A DNA stretch of 64,000 nt. It comes from Maea johnstoni. Its lineage: Eukaryota; Annelida; Polychaeta; Spionida; Magelonidae. The stretch is from the NCBI GenBank assembly GCA_963942565.1, contig OZ012694.1, positions 28,057,446 through 28,121,445 of the forward strand, read 5' to 3'. Position 1 is the stretch's first letter; every line of letters begins with the position of its first letter. Both the position numbers and the translations under genes were made by a program. Shown piece after piece: positions 37,785 through 47,147 of the stretch. The notes under the pieces were generated by a model. The model did no database searches, was not told the origin of the DNA, and was given only the letters and a program-made list of their open reading frames with translations.

Positions 37785-38278
37785 ACAATTATGAATTCAG
37801 TGCTGCCTATATACTGTATATACTGTATAACACTTAGACTCTTGTTGCAGACAATAATCATACAATCCCATACAATAATAAGAATTTACACTTGCATTAC
37901 CGTTAAATCGTTTATAACACTTTGGCTCTTGTTGTAGACAATAAATGAACATCATAAAGAATCAAAATATCTCGGGTTATTCTAGATATATTTATGTCAT
38001 TTTGTTTCACTTTGTAGACAATGATATATAATACAAAAAGTCATAAGATTCTCTTGCTTTGCACTATTTATATCAATGTGTGTCCCCTACTATACTGTGG
38101 ACAATGAATATACAATCTAATGCAATCATTATATTTCTGGCTTGGCATTACTTACAAAAACTATTTACGTCATTCTGGTTCTTGTAGTAGACACTAAATA
38201 TGCAATCCTCTGCAATCATATAATTTCTGGCATTACATTACTAATCAGCTCTTTCTGTCATGTTGGCTCTCATTGCAG
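37785..38278 (+). repeat. decayed 80-90 bp tandem repeat with acceptor-like ends, abutting the coding exon
   Basis: Units begin ACAAT/ACACT at 37785, 37851, 37938, 38018, 38101 and 38191; the exon begins at 38279 in the same register. Spacings are 66, 87, 80, 83, 90 and 88 bp. Unit ends read TTGTTGCAG, TTGTTGTAG, CTTTGTAG, ATACTGTGG, TTGTAGTAG and CTCATTGCAG, so five of six are AG acceptor-like. Internal words (ATATACAATC, TGCAATCAT, TTTCTGGC..CATTAC) are shared. The last unit supplies the acceptor of the methyltransferase exon. Copy B equivalent: 61242-61735. Confidence 0.8.
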
Positions 38279-38312
38279 GGAGATAGATGAGCATGTGTAC
38301 CTAGCAAGCATT
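38279..38312 (+). promoter_or_regulatory. exon start, short upstream ORF and start context of the methyltransferase
   Basis: The exon is predicted to start at 38279, after TTGGCTCTCATTGCAG. An upstream ORF of five codons plus stop (MSMCT, 38287-38304) ends 8 nt before the main ATG at 38313, in another frame. The main ATG sits in ATTATGG, with A at -3 and G at +4, a good context. The open frame continues upstream of 38279 only with a TTG and no ATG. The uORF is unchanged in copy B (61744-61761). Confidence 0.65.
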
Positions 38313-40064
38313 ATGGAGGGTGAAGGAGACACATCCCGCAACTACAGGGACGATCATGGATTACCGGAAGTAATAACTGGATTGTTTGCTTCCTGTATGG
38401 CGTTTCTTGCCACTTCCTGTCAGTTTCTTGCAGACAATGTAAGCAGGGCATCAACTTATGTCTATCCACACATCAGGAGCTGTGGGGACAGTATCTCCAA
38501 AAGGATGTCTGATTTACGTGAAAAAATTGGCATACAAGAATTCCCCGCACCGATTAGACTTCAAAGTATCCCGAGGATGAAAAGCATCCTCACAAAGACC
38601 TTAAGTGTCCTACTAATATCGTTTTGGATTCTTTTCTTTTTTGTCGGACATTTCAGCTCTCAAACAGGTAAAAAGATTAGAATAGCAAGAAGAATTGTTG
38701 AACATGATCATAATTTTGATATATCCGATACGGATTTGGCAAGGTTAGAGGCACTTAACATTGATGTGGGGGATAAACATCATCAAAAAGCAAAGCCTCT
38801 AAATTTAAAGGGGAAGAAAACAAGAAAAAGAAAGCCAAAATCACCATCAAAAGAGTTCCCTCATGACGTGGACTTTGAGGATTCTCAAAAGATTGTTCGG
38901 GATGATATTTTTATAAATGGCGATATGGTTAAATTAAGAGAACTAATCATTGGCATTGTGAATACCCAAACGAGAAAACAAGAATCGGAAATGAACCAGG
39001 TAGAATACAAAAATGAACCACAACAAGTAGGTTTACCAGGTGAAGATTCATTGGATTTAGAGAAAATGATAAGAGATGGAGGGAAGGAGATACATCATAA
39101 ACAAAGCCCAATATCAAAGGATAACCAAAACCTGACGATTGGTCAAGCAGATGATACCACATACCACTCAGATAAACTAAAGGTACATCATCGAAAGCAT
39201 GAGCATAAGCCCAAGCATCAATACATAGAAGACAGGGCTGTCAGAAAGCTTGATATGGGCAAATGGAATGATGCTACGCAAAGAAAAAACACGTATCAAG
39301 ATGTGTTATATTCAGATGAAAACCATTCTCGGTATGGCTGGCGTCGTGCCAAAAACAAACTTTTCAAAGGTTCCGAGCTGAATGCTGAAAAACAACCAGC
39401 ACGTGCATCCTATAGACATAATGTTGTACCCTACTCTTACTTAATACTTGATAAACTGGATCCGGTATATCATTTCCGCCGAAGGTACATGGAAGGAAAC
39501 ACAGCAGACGTTGAAAATCGCGACCATATACTTCCTTACCTACTGGGGAATTATGTAAATTTCGAGAAATTTCCTCGCAGAATATTGTTGGACTTGGGAG
39601 CCAGTTTCTATAATAGTAGTATTGAATGGTTCCTCAAGAATTATCCGGCCACATTTGATGAGATCCATGCTTTTGAGGCAGAATACCAGAAACTTGTTAT
39701 CCCACCAAACGCACCCAGGCTTAAACCCACAATCTATGCCTACAATAAATTTGTCAGTTTCTTCGAAAACGTGGTGACGGTGAACGTGACTGAGTTCATT
39801 GTAGACTATCTGACCATACAGGAAGAGGATATGCTGGTGGTCAAGATGGACATTGAGGGGGACGAGTATGCTGTCCTTAAGGATTGGGAGAAAAGGGGAA
39901 TTTTCCCTCTTATTGATGAACTCTTTGTTGAGGTGCACTACAAACACCCGGACATGGAAGCCTTTGGCTGGGATATGTTCGCACCCCATACCCGACAAGA
40001 GGCGCTAAAACTCTTCACCCACCTGCGCAATGACTTGGGGGTCTTTGTTCACCCTTGGCCCTAA
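38313..40064 (+). CDS. FkbM-type SAM-dependent methyltransferase, predicted single-pass membrane protein, copy A
   Basis: The open frame has 583 codons from the first ATG, and earlier coding exons are possible. A short N-terminal part holds a mildly hydrophobic stretch (about residues 22-40). A strong hydrophobic segment, TLSVLLISFWILFFFVGHF (about 96-114), fits a type II membrane anchor. A Lys/Arg-rich stem (about 120-350; KGKKTRKRKPKSPSK near 166-180) follows. The C-terminal domain (about 408-583) has the SAM-binding loop LLDLGASFYNSS (425-436), the acidic AFEAE (453-457), the FkbM hallmark VVKMDIEGDEYAVL (509-522), LFVEVHY and a terminal HPWP. FkbM enzymes usually O-methylate sugars or small molecules. 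A lumenal (Golgi) domain would fit, but the substrate is unknown. The catalytic domain is nearly identical in copy B and the stem is not. Confidence 0.9.
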   Translation: MEGEGDTSRNYRDDHGLPEVITGLFASCMAFLATSCQFLADNVSRASTYVYPHIRSCGDSISKRMSDLREKIGIQEFPAPIRLQSIPRMKSILTKTLSVLLISFWILFFFVGHFSSQTGKKIRIARRIVEHDHNFDISDTDLARLEALNIDVGDKHHQKAKPLNLKGKKTRKRKPKSPSKEFPHDVDFEDSQKIVRDDIFINGDMVKLRELIIGIVNTQTRKQESEMNQVEYKNEPQQVGLPGEDSLDLEKMIRDGGKEIHHKQSPISKDNQNLTIGQADDTTYHSDKLKVHHRKHEHKPKHQYIEDRAVRKLDMGKWNDATQRKNTYQDVLYSDENHSRYGWRRAKNKLFKGSELNAEKQPARASYRHNVVPYSYLILDKLDPVYHFRRRYMEGNTADVENRDHILPYLLGNYVNFEKFPRRILLDLGASFYNSSIEWFLKNYPATFDEIHAFEAEYQKLVIPPNAPRLKPTIYAYNKFVSFFENVVTVNVTEFIVDYLTIQEEDMLVVKMDIEGDEYAVLKDWEKRGIFPLIDELFVEVHYKHPDMEAFGWDMFAPHTRQEALKLFTHLRNDLGVFVHPWP

Positions 40065-41552
40065 CTAATGAAATATGGACCCCTTAACTTATTTAGATGC
40101 ATTGACCCAGATTTTTAGAAAATTCAATATACACTTGAACTTGAATAGATTTAACATGGACTGTGACTGAAACATATACCAAACTAAAAGGGTGCCCAAT
40201 TCTCACCATATACCCTAGGTACTCTTTGGGTTCCTATGATTTTAAAGTTATGCAATTTGTTTCAAGGAAGATGAGAGTACATAGGTGTTCAGTGTTGAGA
40301 GGCGTTCAATCTAGTAGTTTTATGATAACAAGAGTGGCATTCTCTCCTGTGCTATTACTCCCTGAATTCAAGCATTCAGATGTAAGACTATTAACAGTGC
40401 AGTTATCTGCTATTCATCAAAATGATGACCAAGAGGGGTGCATGATGTTCCTACTAAGTAATTGTGTGAGAAGTAACATCACCATTTTCTTTAAATCCAC
40501 AATATTGAGACCCAAGGATGTGGTAATTCTCATTCTAGATTGATAGATTCTTTATTTGCCCTGAGAACGCTGACCACCTGATTAACAAATCATCAGCGGT
40601 TAGGTCTTCTTCTCTCACACCAAAGAAAATCCTTTGTCATCCACTTTTACTCCTGTCCTCCAGTCGCTATTCATCAAAAATGTTTATTACTCACGTGATC
40701 ACTCTGAGAAAAAGAATACATATAACCAGTCATCTGCTTGGCGACACGTGTAGATGTTATCGGCATGCCATTTGAGATCGATTGGTATTGTTTGCTTTGC
40801 CATTTTGTATTGGTGTATTGCCAATCCCATGTTCCTTTGCATTGGCTGTGATGTGCCTTGCATTGTTATTATAGTCAATAAGAAGATTGCGTCCAGTTGT
40901 TCTAGTCTTCCGGATAGTATTATCACGTTGTGTTTATGGTTGTGGATTCTGTATAAGGGCCTACATTGTCTTATTATGTATTTACCTTCTTTGATTGTTA
41001 TTTATGTGAATTTGAAAGATGCATAAAAGTGTCTGTATCAAATTGATTAACACATTTTGCATCTGCAGACCTATGGCCATGGTCTGACAACTTTCACCAT
41101 AGCTAACACGCACAAATAAACAAAATGATTATTTCAAACATGCGCATGTATTTAATCGGTTTTTAAAACAAAATCGGACAGCTAATTTTCAATACCTTTT
41201 TGGACAGCAATGTTCTGATATCTAAATATCTCCATTCGTCAGACTATGTGATCCTTTAGATATGAAAATAGGTTGATTAAATGGACTGACCGCTAAGTAG
41301 TAAGTACTCTCTACGCATATGGTATGCCTAAGTGTCACAACGAGTCAATATATATAAATTGGGGGAAATGATATGTACGTAGCATGATTTGTTTTTATGT
41401 CCTCTATTGTACACAATTAAGATCAATTTATTATTCTGTTTAACGTACGTACTGTGCGTAAATTATTAATTGACATGATGTTGGCCATTTCAGATGTATA
41501 TAACCAATAAAGAAATTCAGGGTACGGGTATTACCTTCGTTGTTTGTGTCTA
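40065..41552 (+). terminator. 3' untranslated region and polyadenylation signal of the methyltransferase
   Basis: After the stop, AATAAA at 41506-41511 (ACCAATAAAGAAATTC) is followed about 30 bp later by GT-rich TTCGTTGTTTGTGTCT, the usual layout of a cleavage site. This gives a 3' UTR of about 1.46 kb. A frame at 40163-40543 inside it is not preserved to the same length in copy B and is non-coding. Confidence 0.6.
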
Positions 41553-41752
41553 TTGATATAATTGGAACAAATACGTTTAACAGGCCATATTTTATATATT
41601 AATTACTAACCGGTTTTCATCATGAACACTTTATAAATCCCCAGTGTTCATAATACCAGACAGATAGCAGACATATTCTTACGACTGTGGTGCCAAGATA
41701 AAAAAAAAAGGGGGCGTGTAAAGGTTACAGAGCGCTACTGCATAACTGACGG
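41553..41752. other. no recognised feature
   Basis: Short intergenic stretch with an A-run and G-run at about 41700. Confidence 0.4.
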
Positions 41753-41930
41753 CCTGATGCACGTGAAGCACGGCGGTGCCATCCCAGAAAGGGATATAGA
41801 TAGATAAAGCGTCATCGGAACGTGTTGTGACGTCATCAACCTGATGCACGTGAAGCACGGCGTTGCCATCCCAGAAAAGGGATATAGATAGATAAAGCGT
41901 CATCGGAACGTGTTGTGACGTCATCAACCT
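41753..41930. repeat. 87-bp tandem duplication with E-box and CRE words
   Basis: Two nearly identical units (from 41753 and 41840) each contain CTGATGCACGTGAAGCACGG (E-box CACGTG), GATATAGATAGATAAAGCG, and GTGACGTCATCAA (CRE TGACGTCA). Only a couple of differences separate the units, so the duplication is recent. A cluster of paired bZIP and bHLH sites just downstream of a gene could be regulatory. Confidence 0.85.
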
Positions 41931-42725
41931 TTGCGCATAGCTGGTCGATGCCGTTCAATTTCCAAGTACCAAACGCTGATTCTCGTGTATTTCAAACGTC
42001 AGTGCCTTAGCTGCCAATGCTCACCTTTAATTTTTTTAAGCAATTTTAAGTTTGAGAAAGCCAATTAAACACATATAGACACTACACTACTGAATTTCAC
42101 AAATAAATTATGGGTATTTAGTGTGTAATTCTAAACTTGAACTAGGAATAGTTTCCTCTGGAATCTGGGAGAGTGAGTCATTTTAATGCACATGGTGAAG
42201 TATCTGTCCTGATTTTCCCCATGCTGCCAGCGACTTTGGGTAAGACGGTAGATTTTGCCAAGTAGGACGATTTTCTCCCCTTTATAAAGCTGATTACCTC
42301 TTAGCCTTTAACTGGCATAAAAAGTGATGATAATTGAGAATTTCAAGAATTGCTTTCCCTATCGTTCGAGAATTGAGGTAGGTGAGAAAGGTGCAAGTGA
42401 CATGAGGTAAGTTACTGTATTATATAGAATATTCCAGTGTCCTGTAGCATAATACATCCTGGTACCAGACTACTATGATATGTAGTCTACCCCGATGATA
42501 TTGAAATCAAGAATATTTACCCTCTCGTGGAGATGTCAACGGCATATCTTTACATTGTATAGTGCATCTACATCCGCGCTACTGAGCTAGATAACCCCTA
42601 GATTGGCCATATCGGGTTAGGATATGGTCTTGCAGCAATATGCACTAATATAAATATTCATTCTGTTTGATCTACTGGAATATATTTCTATCCTAGTAAT
42701 AATTATCTATGTTAAAGTACTTACA
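41931..42725. other. no recognised feature
   Basis: Nothing supportable. Confidence 0.4.
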
Positions 42726-44361
42726 TGCTCCAGGGGCGGATCCAGGGGGGGTTCGAGGGGTTCGTCCGAACCCCCCCTGGCTGGTGAGTCACTTTGCACC
42801 ACCACGCCACCTGTGGAAAAAGATCAAAACTAATTGTTTTTCTAGTTCTTGCCTCGGCCATCAGTTGCAATTTGCAATTCTTCAGATCCTTTCCTTTGTT
42901 TTCCCATGCCTTGAGTAGCCAACAAGCTAATTGTTGTTAGCCAGGAATAGGCCCGAGTGGATGAACATCCTGCTCGGGGGGATTATCTGCCGTGAACCGG
43001 CGAATACAGAATTGCAATCCAGTCGTTTGCAGACAAACTGAAAAGCTTGGAAAACCTGATATTAGGTTAGGGGGGTTCGTTGATTCTCAAACTTCTAGAT
43101 CACTTGATTCATGCTTTAGTCTAGCGGATACAGAATTACAGTCCACTGAGTCCAGTCGTTTTCAGACTAAGAATAGCTTGAAAACCTGATGTTTTGTTAG
43201 GTGAAGGGGGGTTCGTCGATTCTCAAACGTCGTTGATTTACAAACTTCTAGATAACTTGATTCCTTAGTTTAGCAAAAACAGAATTACAGTCCAGTCGTT
43301 TGCAAACAAAGCATAGCTTCGAAAACCTGATGTTTTGTTAGGTGAAGGGGGGTTCGTCGATTCTCAAACGTCGTTGATTTACAAACTTCTAGATAACTTG
43401 ATTCCTTAGTTTAGCAAAAACAGAATTACAGTCCAGTCGTTTGCAAACAAAGCATAGCTTCGAAAACCTGATGTTTGTTAGGTGAAGGGGGGTTCGTCGA
43501 TTCTCAAACTTCTAGATCACTTGATTCCTCCAAACCCTATGAAAGATAACTACTAGCCAACAGATAAATATATAACCATAACTTAACACCATTTGAGGTG
43601 GCTTAACAATCTGGGCACTAAGAATTTAGGTGATAACTAAAGTGTTATTTTTGTCTTATGTCTTGTATGTACATGTATAACAGCAAATGTGAAAAAAATA
43701 CAATTCAAGGAAAAATGTGAAAAAATACAATTTAAGGTGTACAAAACTTCTTAGAAAATAGTAAAAAGAGACAAGAATAACTTCTCTATTTAGCTAATTC
43801 ACCTTATGAGCAACCTTGAGAGTGTTGATTTCTGAGAATTCGACCAGCGCAGAAGGGGAAATTTACTAAATGGCTCTCATGACTGGCGTTTAGTCATATC
43901 ACAAATGAAAGAGTCTGTCTCCAATTGACCCCCCCCCCCCCGCCCCATAGCAGACAAAAGTTCTTCCCCTCAATCCCAGGATGTTCACATTTTTAAACCT
44001 CTCCAAAATGTAAAATATATTTTTCAAATGTTTGAAAGTGCAAGAGGTCCGTTCAATCTTGCGACCAAAAGATAGGACAATGTAGCCATTACCAACTGAA
44101 ATCCGATTTTGCATATCATAATTTATATGAAATATTGCGCTTCAATTAAAATTTCACTCTTACTCAATAATGTATTTTGTTATTTCTCTTGTGGGATTAT
44201 TATTACTTTTGTTATATCTCTTACGAAATTATTCCTTTTAGCTCTCTGTAGTTGACTCCTGGTGATGTTTTCATAAATAATTGTGAGTGGCGCCACCAGT
44301 GTCACTTTTCGGAACTACATTGAACCCCCCCTTCTCAAATCCTGGATCCGCCCCTGTGCTC
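42726..44361. mobile_element. hAT-like non-autonomous element with 5-bp target duplication and internal satellite
   Basis: CAGGGGCGGATCCAGG at 42731 and its exact inverse CCTGGATCCGCCCCTG ending at 44356 bound 1,626 bp, flanked by TGCTC on both sides (42726-42730 and 44357-44361). Just inside the left end is a hairpin GGGGGGTTCG...CGAACCCCCC. The interior carries a 140-bp tandem repeat (43003-43530) and no transposase frame. The terminus is hAT-like, but hAT usually duplicates 8 bp; 5 bp suggests a variant lineage. Confidence 0.9.
43003..43530. repeat. about 140-bp tandem repeat, four units, inside the hAT-like element
   Basis: Units contain ATACAGAATTACAGTCC, AGTCGTTTGCAAACAAAGC, AAAACCTGATGTTTTGTTAG, GAAGGGGGGTTCGTCGATTC and CTAGATAACTTGATTCC. 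GGGGGG markers fall at 43070, 43206, 43347 and 43487, giving spacing of 136-141 bp. Units 3 and 4 are almost identical, showing recent expansion; unit 1 is most diverged. Confidence 0.93.
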
Positions 44362-44670
44362 AATCTAAATTTGTTACTAGTACAATACATAAACGATGGC
44401 GGCTATTGCTTTACCGGGTGCTATTATGCCAGATGTAGATTTTCCACCTCTCTAGCGAGGATAGCGGCGCTCATTAAACTCAAGAGGTATGGAGGCGCAT
44501 GAGGTTCTGTTTATATCGCCAATGATAGATGGCAGCACCTGACTGTTACTTCTACCCTAACCAAGGGGTGGACGAATTTCGTGAGAAACTTGGCGTTGTA
44601 TGACTGAGTTGACATGCTGACTGCATCCCCAGAGCTTGTCCACTTCCATTACTACGCATCAAAGTAAAGA
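44362..44670. other. AGATGGCAGCACCT motif, otherwise nothing
   Basis: TAGATGGCAGCACCTGA lies at about 44526-44542; the same word recurs at 45203. No gene is seen. Confidence 0.45.
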
Positions 44671-45150
<480 letters not shown>

Positions 45151-46496
45151 TAAGCGCAAGCACCCAGTGTAAGGAAAGAAGTTTAGCTCCTGCCATTCCC
45201 AATAGATGGCAGCACCTAATAATCGAAATTTAGAAAGCGTTCGATATTAATCCATACCTAAACCACCCTGCACACATCGATCATTAGTAACGCGTTCATA
45301 CCTCTACCATTACCACCATATGTACTGTTTCCTGGACTACATGTACTTATATTAGTAGCAGTATGTTTCTTTGCCGTAAACTGTTGTTACAAAATCGCAC
45401 ATATAGAATGAGATATAGAAGTACGACATGGAACAGAAACGATAAAAGGTATTAAGAGGAAAGGGAATTATGTCAAATCGGAGAATGGTCCATACAGCGA
45501 TGGTACGCGTAGTATATTATATTGTAGGGAGCTACATTTGCACGCACAAGAAAAGTTTGCCTCACACATAGAAATGAGGAAAATCATATTTCATTAAAAT
45601 GGCATTATTCGAGGTGTGTCATCCACAGGCAGGTGGTTCCATTGCAAATAAGTGTTTTGGGTAACACCGTCTGATTACTCAATTTAACATCTCACCGCAT
45701 TTCATCATGAGATATCACAAGATATTGCTTCGGATCTCTTACTAGAAATGTCATTGATTTCACAGGTAGAACCAATAGACTAACATACCAATTCAATAGC
45801 GAACTATGCACTTAGGCTTCATTTCGTTTCAGAATCATAATAGTATATAAAACGTTATTTACAATATTTCTTGTTTGAATCGACATGGTCAATACATATA
45901 TATAGAGAGATAGATATTTACACGCTCGTTGTAGAATTGATAAGTGTGTGGTGGCAGAGATATAGGTAACAATAGTAATGCGGATCGAATCGATGTCCCG
46001 GAACTTCTAATACATTTCCTTTGTATGAAAACTACAGTCAATAACATACATACATACATTTGAGACAGGCATTTCCGTTGATGCATGAAATGACCAATGG
46101 CTGCAGTTCTATTATGTGTACCGCATGTCACTTGCTGCCACCTATACACCGGCATGCGAACAAGATTAGCACCAGTATGTCCAATTACAATTTCCTTTAT
46201 TTATAACTTTATTGTTCCTTGAAATTCATTCAATATACATACATAGGAATATCATGTGCAGTATCTACAAGAATAAACATATATATGTATATTACATATA
46301 TTACAATTTCTTGATCAGTCACACAAAGGATTAATCACATACATGTATTGGTTTTGCATTTTCGTCACAGAAGATGCTATTTATACAAATGTTTGAAGTG
46401 GCCTCAACCACCTTTACACTTCTAAAATCGACAAGAAACGCTATCAAGGGATGTACGTACTGTTGCTTTACAGAACTATAAGTTGTAGTCGATTTA
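45151..46496. other. AGATGGCAGCACCT motif at 45203, otherwise nothing
   Basis: AATAGATGGCAGCACCTAAT lies at 45201-45220. Minus-strand frames here have no recognisable domain. Confidence 0.4.
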
Positions 46497-47147
46497 TGAA
46501 GAGATCCGCTGTGGCCTAGTTGGTACTCTGCCTGGTTCCCACTCACGACGTTGTAGATTTGAGTCCCCGTTTGATCTCAATATGCGGCTCTACCTGGTCG
46601 CTATATAAATGTGCAGCTTTGTTAAGGGCGGTCTATGGTGCTTCTGCAACTGGAAAAAAGCTAGAACTGTTTTAAGAGAGGGTATTTATTTTTCATTTTC
46701 TAGGTTTCCAACGTCGACACGTTATAATAGAGAGGTTGGGCTATCCCGTTTCCGACATTGAGATCGGTTTAGCATATCACCTTCTATGCCGTTCCCGATC
46801 TCGATGTTGGAACATCGTATCCAAGGTTGGGCTATGCCGTCGGAATAAGTATCTGTCAATAGATGTCTAAAATGTAGTTGTCGAATTTGTCAATAGATGT
46901 CGTCATTGTATATCAGCATAAATTTAGCATGAAGCTACGGCGTTCGATACTTACGGGATACAGCCAGTTTATCTCGGGTGTTGAGAACGCCGCAGAGTCG
47001 AGCTATGAGGAAAACAATGACGTCAACACATTCTATGGTGACGTCATCGTCGCCTATCCAGTTCCCGTTGTCGGAAACCGGATAGCCCAATCTCTCTATT
47101 GGCGTGAGCTGTTGATGGCGGCGTAGAAACCAAGTCATTGCTTTCTT
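46497..47147 (+). mobile_element. S3 tRNA-derived SINE split by a MITE
   Basis: The head GATCCGCTGTGGCCTAGTTG, box-B-like GATTTGAGTCC, TCGCTATATAAATGTGCAGC, CGGTCTATGGTGCTTC and TGCAACTG match S3 at 33961. The 3' part after the MITE (TGAGCTGTTGATGGCGGCG) matches the S3 3' region (TAAGCTGTTGAAAGTGACA). Confidence 0.8.
46726..47100. mobile_element. inverted-repeat MITE inside S3 SINE
   Basis: TAGAGAGGTTGGGCTATCC at the left pairs with the right end, whose reverse complement is TAGAGAGATTGGGCTATCC, continuing as GTTTCCGACA on both sides. TA flanks fit a TA target duplication. The interior repeats GGTTGGGCTATGCCGTCGG and has two TGACGTCA-like words. It is non-coding, about 375 bp. Confidence 0.88.

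Larger units (their letters stand above)
28234..40543. repeat. duplicated block, copy A (right edge beyond 40543)
   Basis: Everything here recurs in the same order and orientation at 51501-64000. The offset is 23267 at the left edge, 23214-23245 over 29-32 kb, and 23457 from 38 kb on. Differences are base changes plus indels, microsatellite length changes and a differing stretch within 34.3-36.1 kb. The right edge cannot be set because the window ends while copy B still matches. The left edge is hidden by the N gap at 51301-51500. Confidence 0.97.

Noticed and set aside
38142-38312. Upstream extension of the methyltransferase frame by 57 codons
   Set aside because: It begins at TTG with no ATG, is AT-rich repeat-derived sequence, and is separated from the ATG by a strong 3' splice site look-alike at 38278.
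40163-40543. 126-codon frame after the methyltransferase stop
   Set aside because: The equivalent frame in copy B is shorter owing to indels; it lies in the predicted 3' untranslated region.
43003-43530. Second CRISPR-like repeat array
   Set aside because: Head-to-tail 140-bp tandem units without spacers, inside a transposon.
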